The notes below the pieces were generated by a model. That model saw only the letters and a list, made by a program, of their open reading frames with translations. It made no database searches and was not told the origin of the DNA. Of a DNA stretch of 64,000 nucleotides, positions 6,422 to 16,203 are shown piece after piece. A program made the translations under genes and the position numbers. Location of the stretch: positions 62,001 through 126,000 of the forward strand of contig NZ_JPRO01000005.1 in NCBI RefSeq assembly GCF_000737785.1. Reading direction: 5' to 3'. Within the stretch, counting starts at the first letter, position 1. Each line of letters begins with the position of its first letter. This stretch comes from Chryseobacterium luteum. Its GTDB lineage: Bacteria > Bacteroidota > Bacteroidia > Flavobacteriales > Weeksellaceae.

Positions 6422-9289
6422 ATGATTGACAAAAGATACAGAGAAACGGTTCATACAGATAAAAACAACTACGAATATACTACAGTTACGCATGATGAAA
6501 ATAAGGTAAGAATTTATACGCTGAAGAATGGCTTAAAGGTTTTTCTTGCCCAAAATTTTGATGCTCCGAGAATTCAGACGTACATTCCCGTGAGAACAGG
6601 AAGTAATAATGATCCGGCTGACAATACCGGTTTGGCGCATTATCTTGAACATATGATGTTTAAAGGCACTTCCAGGATCGGGACACAGAACTGGGAAAAG
6701 GAAAAGGTACTGCTTGACCGTATTTCAGCACTGTACGAGGAACATAAAGCGGAACAGGATCCTGAAAGGAAGAAGGAAATCTATAAAAAAATAGACGAGG
6801 TATCCCAGGAAGCAAGCCAGTACGCGATCGCCAATGAATATGATAAAGCAATTTCTTCCCTGGGAGCCAGCGGAACGAATGCCCATACGTGGTTCGATGA
6901 AACGGTTTATAAAAATAATGTTCCGAATAACGAGCTTGAAAAATGGCTTAAAATAGAAAAGGAAAGGTTTTCAGAGGTTGTGCTGCGCCTTTTTCATACG
7001 GAACTGGAATCGGTGTATGAGGAATTCAACAGGGCACAGGATAATGATTCAAGGCTTGTCAACTATGAGTTGATGGATGCCTTGTTTCCTACACACCCGA
7101 ACGGCCAGCAAACTACGATCGGAAAGCCGGAACACCTGAAAAACCCTTCTATGAAGGCTATTCATAAGTATTTTGATGAATATTACGTTCCGAATAATTA
7201 TGCTATGGTTTTGGTGGGAGATCTGGATTTTGAGGCAACGATCCAACTGGTTGACCAGTATTTTGGGACCATTCCTTACAGGGAACTTCCTGAAAAAACA
7301 CCTGTCACCGAACAGCCATTAACGGAAATTATAAAAAGAACGGTTAAAAGTCCTACAACACCCAGAGTCCAGCTGGCATGGAGAACAGACAGCTACGGCA
7401 CAAGGGAAGCTATGCTGGCAGATATCACCGCCAATATTCTCAGCAACAGAGGGGAAGCCGGACTTCTTGATCTTCATATTAACCAGACGCAAAGAATGCT
7501 TTGGGCACAGGCTTTTTCTATAGGCCTGAAGGAATACGGATATTTTTCTATCGTAGCTGTTCCGAAAGAAACACAGACTTTAGATGAAGCAAAAGACATG
7601 GTTCTGGAGCAGATTGAACTGATCAAACAAGGCGATTTTCCGGACTGGATTCTCCCTGCAATCATCAGTGATTTTAAGCTTCAGCGTCTGAAAGGTCTTG
7701 AAACTGCGGACGGGCTGGCCACCAATCTTTACGACACCTACATCAAGGGGAGATCCTGGGAGCAGGAACTGAATGAGCTGGATGAATATCAGAATTTTAC
7801 CAAAGAAGATGTGGCAGATTTTGCCCAGGCTTTTTTTAAGGACAACTATGTAATTATTTATAAGGAGAAAGGTGTTAATGATCAGCTGGTAAGGGTTGAA
7901 AATCCCGGAATTACTCCCATTAAAATAAACCGTGAAGCCCAGTCTGATTTTTTAAAGGAAATTACTGCGGAGAAGACAGAGGACATTCAGCCGGAATTCA
8001 TTGATTATGAAAAAGAGATCCTTACAGATACGGTAAAGGATAAAAAACTGAGCTTTGTTCGAAATAAATACAACGATATTGCGCAGGTCCATTTTATTTT
8101 TCCTTTCGGTAGCGATCACGACAAGGATCTGGGAATGTCCACACAGCTTTTGCAGTATCTGGGAACCGAAGATCTTTCGCCTGAAGATCTGAAAAAGGAG
8201 TTCTTTAAAATCGGGATCAGCAATGATTTTAAAACAACGAATGACCAGCTTCAGATCTCACTGAGCGGACTGGAAGAAAATATAGAAAAAGGGATTGCTC
8301 TTCTGCAGCACTGGATGTACGGCGTAAAACCGGATCAGGAGATCTACAGACAGTTTGTAGAAACCGTTTTAGAAAACCGCCAGGCTACGAAAAAAGATAA
8401 AAACCGCATCATGACCGCCCTGACGAATTATACCAAGCTGGGCAGCTTCTCGCGCTACACGGATATTATTTCAAAAGAAGAGCTGGAAAGCAGTCATGCG
8501 GAAGTATTTACGGACAGAATGAAAAAGCTTTTCAAATATCCTTACGAAATGTTTTTCTATGGGAAAGATCTTGAGAACTTTAAACAGTATATTGGAAAAT
8601 ATGTGGAAAATGATAGTTATCAAATTCCTGAACCTAAGCAATATCCTGAGCCTGAAACCAATGGAAACGTCTATTTCATGAATTATGATATGGTACAGAT
8701 GGAAATGAGCAAAGTGGGAAGAGGTTATGAAGTGGATACTTCAATCTTCGGAAAGATCAATGTTTTCAATGAATATTTCGGAAGAGGGCTTTCGTCCATC
8801 GTTTTCCAGGAAATCCGTGAAAGTAAAAGCTTAGCCTATTCTGCCTATGTTTCTTATGCAGCCAATTCTGAGCTGGGACATCCTGATTATATCACAACAT
8901 ATATCGGAACACAGCCGGATAAACTTCAGACTGCCGTAAGCACCATGAGTGAACTGATGAATGAGCTCCCGGAAGTCCCTATCCAGTTTGAAAATGCCAG
9001 AAATGCAGCTTTAAAACAGATCGCTTCGACCAGGATCACCCGTAACAACATATTTTTCAATACATTACGATTGAAAAAACTGGGAATTTACCATGATTTC
9101 AGAAAAAATATCTACGGACAGATCGAAAACCTGAAATTTGAAGACCTGAAAGTATTTTATCAAACGAAAATCAAACCGATACATTTTAATACAGCCATTA
9201 TTGGTAAAAAAGAGAACCTGGATATGGATGCCGTGAACCAGATGGGAACCTTTAAGGAGCTGACACTGGAAGAAATTTTCGGACATTAA
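6422..9289 (+). CDS. M16 family zinc metallopeptidase (pitrilysin/insulinase-like)
   Basis: A 955-residue two-half peptidase of the M16 family. The inverted zinc motif HYLEH is at residues 73-77, followed by the downstream glutamate region (LESVYEEFNRAQ). A long insertion rich in Glu and Lys (about 85-145) separates HYLEH from the conserved GTNAHTWFDET segment. The C-terminal half repeats the fold without a zinc site, including an R-[ED]-S-K-[SG]-LAY motif (RESKSLAYSAY) typical of M16B halves. There is no signal peptide, unlike many Gram-negative M16 enzymes, so it is predicted to be cytoplasmic. A strong terminator follows. Confidence 0.93.
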   Translation: MIDKRYRETVHTDKNNYEYTTVTHDENKVRIYTLKNGLKVFLAQNFDAPRIQTYIPVRTGSNNDPADNTGLAHYLEHMMFKGTSRIGTQNWEKEKVLLDRISALYEEHKAEQDPERKKEIYKKIDEVSQEASQYAIANEYDKAISSLGASGTNAHTWFDETVYKNNVPNNELEKWLKIEKERFSEVVLRLFHTELESVYEEFNRAQDNDSRLVNYELMDALFPTHPNGQQTTIGKPEHLKNPSMKAIHKYFDEYYVPNNYAMVLVGDLDFEATIQLVDQYFGTIPYRELPEKTPVTEQPLTEIIKRTVKSPTTPRVQLAWRTDSYGTREAMLADITANILSNRGEAGLLDLHINQTQRMLWAQAFSIGLKEYGYFSIVAVPKETQTLDEAKDMVLEQIELIKQGDFPDWILPAIISDFKLQRLKGLETADGLATNLYDTYIKGRSWEQELNELDEYQNFTKEDVADFAQAFFKDNYVIIYKEKGVNDQLVRVENPGITPIKINREAQSDFLKEITAEKTEDIQPEFIDYEKEILTDTVKDKKLSFVRNKYNDIAQVHFIFPFGSDHDKDLGMSTQLLQYLGTEDLSPEDLKKEFFKIGISNDFKTTNDQLQISLSGLEENIEKGIALLQHWMYGVKPDQEIYRQFVETVLENRQATKKDKNRIMTALTNYTKLGSFSRYTDIISKEELESSHAEVFTDRMKKLFKYPYEMFFYGKDLENFKQYIGKYVENDSYQIPEPKQYPEPETNGNVYFMNYDMVQMEMSKVGRGYEVDTSIFGKINVFNEYFGRGLSSIVFQEIRESKSLAYSAYVSYAANSELGHPDYITTYIGTQPDKLQTAVSTMSELMNELPEVPIQFENARNAALKQIASTRITRNNIFFNTLRLKKLGIYHDFRKNIYGQIENLKFEDLKVFYQTKIKPIHFNTAIIGKKENLDMDAVNQMGTFKELTLEEIFGH

Positions 9290-9294
9290 AAAAT

Positions 9295-9329
9295 TCAAGC
9301 CGCTTCATTTATTTGAGGCGGTTTTTTTA
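9295..9329 (+). terminator. Terminator of the M16 peptidase gene
   Basis: The arms AAGCCGC and GCGGTTT form a hairpin over a short loop, followed by TTTTTTT, just after the stop at 9289. Confidence 0.8.
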
Positions 9330-9520
9330 TATTAACCTGAAATCGTTTTAAGGTTTTAGAGGCTGTTTGAATTTTTAAAATCCCGCTGATTGGGCAAATT
9401 ACACAGGTTTTTATAACTGAAATAAATCTGCATAATCTCCTTAATCTGAGAAAGGAATATTTTTCTTTAGTAAATTATTTCTGCATGATAATTTTTATTG
9501 AATGAATTCAAGCAGGTTCT

Positions 9521-9600
9521 TAAAAATAAATACAATAATAAACAAAGATTTTATAAAGCATTCAGTTCATTTTTAGGTTAAGCAAAGCCATTTCAGTGAT
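9521..9600 (-). repeat. Dispersed intergenic repeat, copy A
   Basis: On the minus strand this ~80 bp block is highly similar to 19641-19733 on the plus strand. Shared blocks include AACTGAATGCTTTATAAAAT and CTTTGTTTAT. The rest of the gap (9330-9520) holds no gene; it contains pieces such as ATCTGCATAATCTCC that look like another degenerate repeat. Confidence 0.65.
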
Positions 9601-9612
9601 AAGCAGGTACAT

Positions 9613-10692
9613 CTAAGTCATCATACAATCTCCGTCCCCGTCCTGATATTCCGGATCAAATCCTTCGGGAAGGTGCTGAATCAGTTTTTTGTGAAACAGG
9701 TATCTTCTTTCAAAATCACGTTCGTAGATCCTGGGAAATGCTTTAGATTCCTCCAGCTTTTTATTGAGCTCTTTCTGGTAACTGGTTAAGGTTTTTACTT
9801 TATTGCTGACAATATAATAATTTAAGAAATCAATGAAGCGATCCAGGCCGGAAACTTCTGAAAACAGATAAGGGATCTTAAGATTCCCGTCCCTGAGCTG
9901 AAGCAGTGAACAGGCTGCTAAACTATCGCCATCATATATTTTGATCCAAACATACTTAAAAACCTCAGCATAACTTGAAAACAAATATCTGTCTTCTTTC
10001 TTTTTACTTTCCAGAACCCAGGGATTTTTTATAAATATATTGATTTCATCAGCATTCCGTTTACTCCGGAATTTTGACATCCACTCAGAACTTTCCGCAT
10101 CAATCTGATCAAGGATTTCAAACCTGAATCCAGGCTTTTTAAGGACCGAATTCTTTATAGCTATTAAAGAATTGGCAACAGCATCACCCACTTGAAAAAG
10201 AGGCTTCAATGCTTTGGTTCCAGGCTTTTTCTCAGGAATCATGTGTGCTGCATCTGAACGGAAATAATATCTTTTTCCTGTTTTCGGATAAAAGTATTCA
10301 AAAACACCCAGCATATTATAAAGTGCTTCGGCTTCTTTGGTAAATTCTGTTGCGATGATATTGCCGTCATATTCCTCAAACATCTTATTCAGCAACGTTT
10401 TGGCAATCCTTTTTCCCCTGAACTCTTCGCTTACAAAGAGGGTGCTCAGCCACGCATAATGGAATATCTTTCCGTCAATTAAATAATTATCGGGAAAACA
10501 GCCTACATATCCTGCGAGTTTTCCGTCATAAAAAGCAAGAACCAAAAGGGTCTGATCATCTAATGCCTTGAGGTTTCTGACTTGGGATTTTGCGCGGTGT
10601 TCTGAAATGGGAAGAAAATCAAAACTGCTGAAATCTCCTGATGAAAAGAAATCTTCAAGTTCTTTTTTGTTAAATGTCTTCAGCTCGGTCAT
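9613..10692 (-). CDS. GNAT-like acetyltransferase, 359 residues
   Basis: The N-terminal half (about 1-150) looks like a GNAT domain: LSTLFVSEEFRGKRIAKTLL fits the acetyl-CoA binding motif, and EAEALYNMLGVFEYF fits the C-terminal strand-helix. The C-terminal ~200 residues have no recognised motif and may be a second GNAT-like half. Its ATG overlaps the stop of the polysaccharide deacetylase gene by 4 bp (ATGA), so the two are co-translated. That context suggests modification of a cell-surface sugar or peptide, but the substrate is unknown. Confidence 0.8.
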   Translation of the reverse strand: MTELKTFNKKELEDFFSSGDFSSFDFLPISEHRAKSQVRNLKALDDQTLLVLAFYDGKLAGYVGCFPDNYLIDGKIFHYAWLSTLFVSEEFRGKRIAKTLLNKMFEEYDGNIIATEFTKEAEALYNMLGVFEYFYPKTGKRYYFRSDAAHMIPEKKPGTKALKPLFQVGDAVANSLIAIKNSVLKKPGFRFEILDQIDAESSEWMSKFRSKRNADEINIFIKNPWVLESKKKEDRYLFSSYAEVFKYVWIKIYDGDSLAACSLLQLRDGNLKIPYLFSEVSGLDRFIDFLNYYIVSNKVKTLTSYQKELNKKLEESKAFPRIYERDFERRYLFHKKLIQHLPEGFDPEYQDGDGDCMMT

Positions 10693-11687
10693 CTTCTCAC
10701 TATTTTATTTTTGTTTATTATTTTTTTCAGCCTGAAATAAGCGGTTTCTTTTTTTAATATGTTTTCCCCGCTTTCGCCCATTTCCATCGGAATTCTGTGG
10801 AAAAGCCTTTCAATACTGTCTAATTTTGCACCTGCGCTTCCAAAACAGCAGAATATATCTTCATTTTTAAACAGCTCATCAAAGAAATCCTTTTTAACCC
10901 CAAAGTCCGTGAACGGAAATGCAAAACTTTCATACATAAAACCATTTTCTTTCAAATAATTAAAAGTGTTGTCGGTACTTTCCATCTGTTCCTTTAATGA
11001 CAGTTCGCCATATTTTGGATGGTCCCAGCTGTGAGAGGAAATTCCATAGCCTTTTTGTGTCAGTATTTTTAACTGGTCTGTTGTAAGATAGGGAGTGTGT
11101 TCTTTTAAGTAAGCATTACAGTCGATTTCCAGCCGTTCGGTAAGCCTGTCCAGCAGTTCTCTTTTGTGATAAGTGATTTTTAAAACCTGCTTTTTCAAAT
11201 TCTCTTTTGACGGATTTTCCAGGGAAAGCATCCGGTATATTTCCGGATCTACCGTTTTTGCTTTTTCTGCGCCATCAATGATTAAGCTTGTTTTACACCT
11301 GAACATCAGCTCCTGATTATCAATAAATGCAGGATTTATAAAATTACAGGCATATATTCCTTTCCGTTCCAGAACAGGAAGTACGGTATCGTAAAACTCC
11401 CTGAAACCGTCATCAAAAGTCAGGAGAGCTATCTTTTTCTTAGGTTTGAAGTTACCATTGACAAAGTCCCTGAATTCTGACCAGCTGACAAACTGGAAAT
11501 GCTTTGAAATATGGTCCAGATCCGCTTCAAACTGCGTGGTATTCTTATATTGAATAATGTGCCTGATGTGCGGTAAATTTTCATCGGAAACACAGTGATA
11601 GACGGGCAAACAGTAATCCAGCGGAAAAGACTTCCCGGTATTTCCCGTTTCGAGGGCAGCGAGTATATTGATGATCTTATCTTTCAT
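10689..11687 (-). CDS. Polysaccharide deacetylase family protein (NodB-like)
   Basis: A 332-residue carbohydrate esterase 4-type protein. The NodB motifs are visible: LLTFDDGFREF (motif 1, catalytic and metal-binding Asp) and SHSWDHPKYGELS (motif 2, H-x-x-x-H-type metal ligands). No signal peptide is evident, so it probably acts in the cytoplasm or on membrane-associated intermediates. It is the first gene of a two-gene operon with the GNAT-like gene. The family removes N- or O-acetyl groups from polysaccharides; the substrate here is not known. Confidence 0.88.
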   Translation of the reverse strand: MKDKIINILAALETGNTGKSFPLDYCLPVYHCVSDENLPHIRHIIQYKNTTQFEADLDHISKHFQFVSWSEFRDFVNGNFKPKKKIALLTFDDGFREFYDTVLPVLERKGIYACNFINPAFIDNQELMFRCKTSLIIDGAEKAKTVDPEIYRMLSLENPSKENLKKQVLKITYHKRELLDRLTERLEIDCNAYLKEHTPYLTTDQLKILTQKGYGISSHSWDHPKYGELSLKEQMESTDNTFNYLKENGFMYESFAFPFTDFGVKKDFFDELFKNEDIFCCFGSAGAKLDSIERLFHRIPMEMGESGENILKKETAYFRLKKIINKNKIVRR

Positions 11688-11699
11688 CTCCGTTAAATA

Positions 11700-11738
11700 A
11701 AAAGAATCTATTCAAATTGGATTCAAATAGATTCTTAA
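11700..11738 (-). terminator. Terminator of the S46 peptidase gene
   Basis: The 11-bp arms AAGAATCTATT and AATAGATTCTT are perfectly complementary. On the minus strand they are followed by TTTTTATTT, directly after the S46 peptidase stop codon. Confidence 0.75.
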
Positions 11739-11756
11739 AGGTATTACTTTTATGTT

Positions 11757-13895
11757 TTATTTTACCACCTTCATTTCGTCAATAAGCCATTTGGAATCGG
11801 CAAATTTATCGATAATGAACAGGATATATTTGGTATCTACCATAATGTTCCGGCTGAAACGCGGGTCGTAATTGATGTCGCTCATTGTTCCTTCCCACTG
11901 TCTGTCGAAGTTAAGGCCCACAAGGTTTCCATTGGCATCAAGAGCCGGACTTCCGGAGTTTCCGCCCGTTGTATGGTTGGTAGCGGTAAATCCTACAGGA
12001 ACGTCTCCCGTTTTATCCTTATAAGCTCCGAAATCTTTTTTGTTGTAAAGATCGATCAGCTTTTTGGGAACATCAAATTCATAATCTCCTGGAACATATT
12101 TTTCCATCACTCCTGCCAAATGGGTCTGATAACCGTAAGAAACGGCATCTCTGGGTGTGGAGCCTTTTACTTTTCCGTAGGTTACACGAAGTGTAGAGTT
12201 GGCGTCCGGGAAGAATTTTCTGTCTTTATCCGTTGCTATCTGCTGTGCCATGAATTTCTTCTGAAGATCATCAATTTTTCCCTGTAGAGAAGTAAACTGA
12301 GGATCTGCAGTTTTCATATAAGTTTCCTTCATGGAAGCATACAGCTGGTAAACAGGATCTTTTTTGAGAGTTTTGATCAACCTGTCCTGGTTAGAAAATG
12401 CCTTTTCAATATCCGCTGTGAGAGCGGCTCCGTTTACCTGAGCCCTTCCTGTGATGATTGAGTTTTTAGATATTTCTTCCACCAACGGAATGTTCTGGTT
12501 TTCGTCTTTGTATTTACTGAATCCGGCAGGCAGGAACTGAGGAGCGGTTTTATTGGCATATAAAGCCAGTAATTTTGCCGTTACCTTAGCATCAAGCTCC
12601 GCGCTGTAATCTTTATAGAATGAAGTTACCTTCGTTTTTAACCTGGCAAGCTCTTTTTCATCCATTTTCCCGGCCTCTACAGAAGCTATATAATCGTAGT
12701 AATCGCCTGCAAGCTTCAGGGTTTCAGCATTTCTTACCACTTCTGTATAATAGGCATTGTTCAATGCATAAGGAGCCTGATCGTTGTATAATTTATTGAG
12801 CTGGTCCAGGGTTGCTTTGATCTCGTGATTTTTAGCGACCAGAGAACCTTCGTACATTACTTTTTTCTCTATTGCATTTGACTTTTTCAAGCCTTCCACT
12901 TCACCGATCCACTTTTTCCAGTAATTGGCTACTGAAGCATATTTTGAAGCATATTTAATACGGGTTTCGCTGTCTGTACGCATTTTTTCGTCCAGTGTTT
13001 TCAAAGCGACCTCACGCACGGCAATCCTTGCAGGATCTATGTCTGTCATGATCTTTTCCACAGCTACTGCGGGAAGATATTCTGTAGTTTTCCCCGGGAA
13101 TCCGAATACGAATGTAAAATCGTTTTCCGTTTTATCTTTTATGGAAACGGGAAGATAATGTTTCGGCACATAAGGAACGTTGTCTTTTGAATATTCCGCA
13201 GGCTTGTTGTCTTTTCCCGCATAAATTCTGAACATAGAGAAATCTCCGGTATGTCTTGGCCAAACCCAGTTATCCGTATCGCTGCCGAATTTTCCTATGC
13301 TTTGAGGCGGTGCTCCAACCAGACGGATATCTTTGTAGGTTTCTGTGGTGAAAGCGTAATATTTGTTACCATAATACATTGATTTTACAATGATCGACTG
13401 GTAAGATTCTATTTTCTGAGAGTTTTTGTAAACCTCGATATTTTTGCTGATCTTTTTAGTCAGTTCAGGCTCCACAAGGTTGTCTGTGCCTTCCAGGATC
13501 TGATCTGTCACTTCTTTGATATCTACAATGAAGTCTACTTTTACCCCTGGATTGGGAAGTTCTCCATCCGGATTTTTAGCCCAGAAACCATTGGAAAGAA
13601 GATCATTCTGAACCGTGGAATGGGCCTGGATCTGCCCGTATCCACAGTGATGGTTGGTTAGCAGTAATCCTTTAGGTGAGATAATCTCTGCTGTACATCC
13701 GCCGTTAAACTGTACTACCGCATCTTTTATGCTCGGCTTCTGGGTATTGAAAATGTCTTTGGCAGAAATTTTCATTCCCAAATCCTTCATTTCCTTTTCA
13801 TTCAGCTCTGTAGGAATCCACATTCCCCCATATTGTTGCGCAAATGCCATTGCAGCCGGCAAAAGAAATACGGATAAAAGTATCTTTTTTGTCAT
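11757..13895 (-). CDS. dpp11: S46 family dipeptidyl-peptidase, DPP11-like
   Basis: A 712-residue exported serine peptidase that removes dipeptides from peptide N-termini, probably in the periplasm. A signal peptide (KKILLSVFLLPAAMAFA) precedes the mature start. The catalytic His lies in LTNHHCGYGQ (about 80-90) and the nucleophile in GGNSGSP near residue 645. After the serine the motif GLNFDRQWE carries Arg where DPP7 enzymes have Gly. In characterised S46 enzymes this Arg gives preference for acidic P1 residues, hence DPP11. The ATG at 13893-13895 is preferred over a TTG two codons upstream. It suits an asaccharolytic, peptide-using lifestyle. Confidence 0.9.
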   Translation of the reverse strand: MTKKILLSVFLLPAAMAFAQQYGGMWIPTELNEKEMKDLGMKISAKDIFNTQKPSIKDAVVQFNGGCTAEIISPKGLLLTNHHCGYGQIQAHSTVQNDLLSNGFWAKNPDGELPNPGVKVDFIVDIKEVTDQILEGTDNLVEPELTKKISKNIEVYKNSQKIESYQSIIVKSMYYGNKYYAFTTETYKDIRLVGAPPQSIGKFGSDTDNWVWPRHTGDFSMFRIYAGKDNKPAEYSKDNVPYVPKHYLPVSIKDKTENDFTFVFGFPGKTTEYLPAVAVEKIMTDIDPARIAVREVALKTLDEKMRTDSETRIKYASKYASVANYWKKWIGEVEGLKKSNAIEKKVMYEGSLVAKNHEIKATLDQLNKLYNDQAPYALNNAYYTEVVRNAETLKLAGDYYDYIASVEAGKMDEKELARLKTKVTSFYKDYSAELDAKVTAKLLALYANKTAPQFLPAGFSKYKDENQNIPLVEEISKNSIITGRAQVNGAALTADIEKAFSNQDRLIKTLKKDPVYQLYASMKETYMKTADPQFTSLQGKIDDLQKKFMAQQIATDKDRKFFPDANSTLRVTYGKVKGSTPRDAVSYGYQTHLAGVMEKYVPGDYEFDVPKKLIDLYNKKDFGAYKDKTGDVPVGFTATNHTTGGNSGSPALDANGNLVGLNFDRQWEGTMSDINYDPRFSRNIMVDTKYILFIIDKFADSKWLIDEMKVVK

Positions 13896-13914
13896 AATCA
13901 AAATTTTGCCCTAA

Positions 13915-14325
13915 TTTACAAAGAATATTATACATATGCTTTACGTGGCCGGTGGATTTTAGATATCAGGCGGAAAATCGTCAATGGTGAATTTTGCTCC
14001 GCAAGTGAAGGGTGAATTTTGTGAATCAGAAACAAGATTCAAGAAGCAAGGTTTCAGTGGAAATGGTAAATGGTGAATTTGCTTCGCAAGTGAATGGTGA
14101 ATTTTTATGAATCAGCGCTAACGATTGAGCTTTACATTTATATTTTAGAGAAAGTAGCTTCTTTATAGATTTCCATAACTTATATCTTCATGCTTCCATC
14201 TATTCATTCAAACTCTAAAAAACTCATCAACTCTCAAACCCCACAACACTCCAACTCCCTCCTGTGGCTTGGTTTTTGTTCCTGATAAAGAACTTCAATT
14301 ATTACCCTATCTAAATTATTTTATC
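13915..14325. repeat. Gene-free stretch with tandem-like repeat pieces
   Basis: About 410 bp without a gene. Positions 13979-14116 contain at least three imperfect copies of a unit like AATGGTGAATTTTGC followed by CGCAAGTGAA, with related sequence at 4183-4220. Positions 14213-14270 hold AACTCTCAAACCCC-like units, also found at 4248-4342 and, inverted, at 22715-22757. No gene-sized reading frame is convincing. Confidence 0.6.
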
Positions 14326-14814
14326 ATGATGAATAGCAAAATGTTCATTCTGGGAATTGCATCAGCTGTGTTTTTAGCATCGTGTAATCCTAAGGAAAAA
14401 ACTCCTGAAACTACCGATAACACTAAGGATTCTGCAGCTGTACAGATACCTGCTTCTGACAGTATTACGAAAGCAACTCCTTCTGCTCCGGGCGATACTT
14501 CGGAAAACGCTCTTGACTGGCCGGGAACTTATGAGGCCGTGGTTCCGTGTGCTGACTGTCCGGGAATTAAAACATCTATTACTATTAACAATGATAAAAC
14601 GTTCAGCATCACCGAGGAATATATTGAAAGAGATTCCAAAAATCAGGATAAGGGAACTTTTGAATGGGATGCTGCAGGAAGTGTTATCAGTCTAAAGGGG
14701 AAAAACTCTCATTCTAAATATCAGGTAGGCGAAAACGTGCTGACACAGCTGGATACAGACGGAAAAGAAATAACCGGACCGAATAAAGACCTGTATATTT
14801 TCAAGAAAAAATAA
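14326..14814 (+). CDS. NlpE-like copper resistance lipoprotein
   Basis: A lipoprotein of about 162 residues with the lipobox LASC near residue 19. A disordered Thr/Ser-rich linker (about 22-60) is followed by an NlpE N-terminal-like domain, recognised from the PCADCPGI motif with its CxxC pair and the following TITINNDKTF strand. In other bacteria NlpE senses surface contact or copper stress at the outer membrane. The ATG at 14326 is chosen because it places the lipobox correctly; an upstream in-frame start gives a non-signal extension. Confidence 0.85.
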   Translation: MMNSKMFILGIASAVFLASCNPKEKTPETTDNTKDSAAVQIPASDSITKATPSAPGDTSENALDWPGTYEAVVPCADCPGIKTSITINNDKTFSITEEYIERDSKNQDKGTFEWDAAGSVISLKGKNSHSKYQVGENVLTQLDTDGKEITGPNKDLYIFKKK

Positions 14815-14835
14815 AGGACTGAGTCTTTATTTTTT
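14808..14835 (+). terminator. Weak terminator after the NlpE-like gene
   Basis: A short hairpin with arms near AAAGGAC and GTCTTT, containing a bulge, precedes TTTTTTGTTTT between two convergent genes. Confidence 0.4.
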
Positions 14836-14842
14836 GTTTTGT

Positions 14843-15490
14843 CTAAAACTGATAAGCTGTAATTTTAGGATCATTGATGAGGCTTTTCACTACTTCATCA
14901 TGTTTTGTATGTTTCCCTGTGAGCTTCCATGTTATGGAAAGATTTGCCTGTGTATACTGCAGTTTCAGCATAAAGTGTTTCAGATGGTGGTCTTCAAATA
15001 TTTTTTCGCAGTGTTTAATATCCTCTGATCGGGTCACTGTGATTTTATATTCCCTGATTTTATGGCTGCTGTCTATAAAATTCTGAAGATAAATAAGTGC
15101 ACTCAGGATCAAAAGGACCAAAGCCGTTCCCAGTAGTGAAAGGTAAACATACCCAGATCCTACAGCCATTCCTATTGAGGCGGTAGCCCAGATGGTGGTT
15201 GCCGTGGTAATTCCGTCAATCTTGTTATCACCTTTAAAAATCACGCCGGCTCCCAGAAACCCGATTCCGGTGATGATATTGGCTGCCAGGCGGTCCGGAT
15301 TCTCCACTCCTATTTTAATGGAAAGAATAGTGAAAAGGCAGGAGCCGAAACATACCAGAATAAAAGTCCGGAGACCCGCTGATTTGTTGCGGTATTCCCT
15401 TTCTGCGCCGATCAGAAGTCCCAGAATGACGGAGATCAGTATCAGCAGCAGTTCATTCTGTATGACATAATGATCCTGAAGAAATTCCAT
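14843..15490 (-). CDS. MgtC/SapB family membrane protein
   Basis: A 215-residue inner-membrane protein. The N-terminal ~140 residues hold five or so hydrophobic spans with family signatures: GAEREYRNKSAGLRTF, TGIGFLGAGVI and TTATTIWATASIGMA. The C-terminal ~70 residues are soluble and may be an ACT-like domain, as in several family members. MgtC proteins modulate Mg2+ homeostasis and the F-type ATPase in pathogens; the role in this organism is unknown. It is convergent with the NlpE-like gene and monocistronic. Confidence 0.9.
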   Translation of the reverse strand: MEFLQDHYVIQNELLLILISVILGLLIGAEREYRNKSAGLRTFILVCFGSCLFTILSIKIGVENPDRLAANIITGIGFLGAGVIFKGDNKIDGITTATTIWATASIGMAVGSGYVYLSLLGTALVLLILSALIYLQNFIDSSHKIREYKITVTRSEDIKHCEKIFEDHHLKHFMLKLQYTQANLSITWKLTGKHTKHDEVVKSLINDPKITAYQF

Positions 15491-15620
15491 TGTATAGAGA
15501 TTTACCTGAATAAAATTACGATAAAAAAGTTTATTTTAATGTTTTTTGACAAGCCGGTATTGTACTGTTTAAAAGAAAAGTTTTGTAATATTACATTTTT
15601 AATTTAGTAAAAGATTCACG

Positions 15621-16175
15621 ATGGCTCCTATATTTTTTGCAACAGCGGAAGAATTCAGAAAATGGCTGGAGGAAAATCATATGAAAGAGAAAGAAATTCT
15701 GGTGGGCTACTATAAAAAAAATACCGGAAAGCTTTCTATGACCTGGTCTGAATCTGTGGATCAGGCTTTGTGTTTCGGGTGGATAGACGGGTTAAGAAGG
15801 TCTATAGATGCGGAGAGTTATTGTAACCGTTTTACGCCAAGAAAACCCGGCAGTACCTGGAGCCTCATCAATATAAAAAAAGTGAAGGAACTGACGAAAA
15901 CCGGGCTGATGACTCCGGAAGGACAAAAGGCATTTGAGGCACGAAAAGAAGAAAAAACAGGCATCTATTCGCATGAGAAAGAGATCATTCTGGATTCTGT
16001 ATATGAGAAAGAGTTTAAAACCCATAAAAGTGCATGGGCTTTTTTTGAAAAGCAGGCTCCATCTTATAAAAAGGTGACCATTCACTGGCTGATGAGTGCA
16101 AAACAGGAAAAAACGAGGCTTTCCAGACTGGAAAAGGTGATTTGGGAGAGTGAACAGTTAAAGAGATTAAAATAG
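15621..16175 (+). CDS. YdeI/OmpD-associated family protein
   Basis: A 184-residue soluble protein. The family pattern is present: an N-terminal F-x-x-x-EEF-x-x-WL segment, then SVDQALCFGWIDG and FTPRKPGSTWS. The family is widespread and poorly characterised, and is named after an E. coli stress-related gene. The following Imm22-like gene starts 28 bp downstream, so the two may be co-transcribed. Confidence 0.85.
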   Translation: MAPIFFATAEEFRKWLEENHMKEKEILVGYYKKNTGKLSMTWSESVDQALCFGWIDGLRRSIDAESYCNRFTPRKPGSTWSLINIKKVKELTKTGLMTPEGQKAFEARKEEKTGIYSHEKEIILDSVYEKEFKTHKSAWAFFEKQAPSYKKVTIHWLMSAKQEKTRLSRLEKVIWESEQLKRLK

Positions 16176-16203
16176 TAAAACGATATATTAAAAAAAATAA
16201 TTT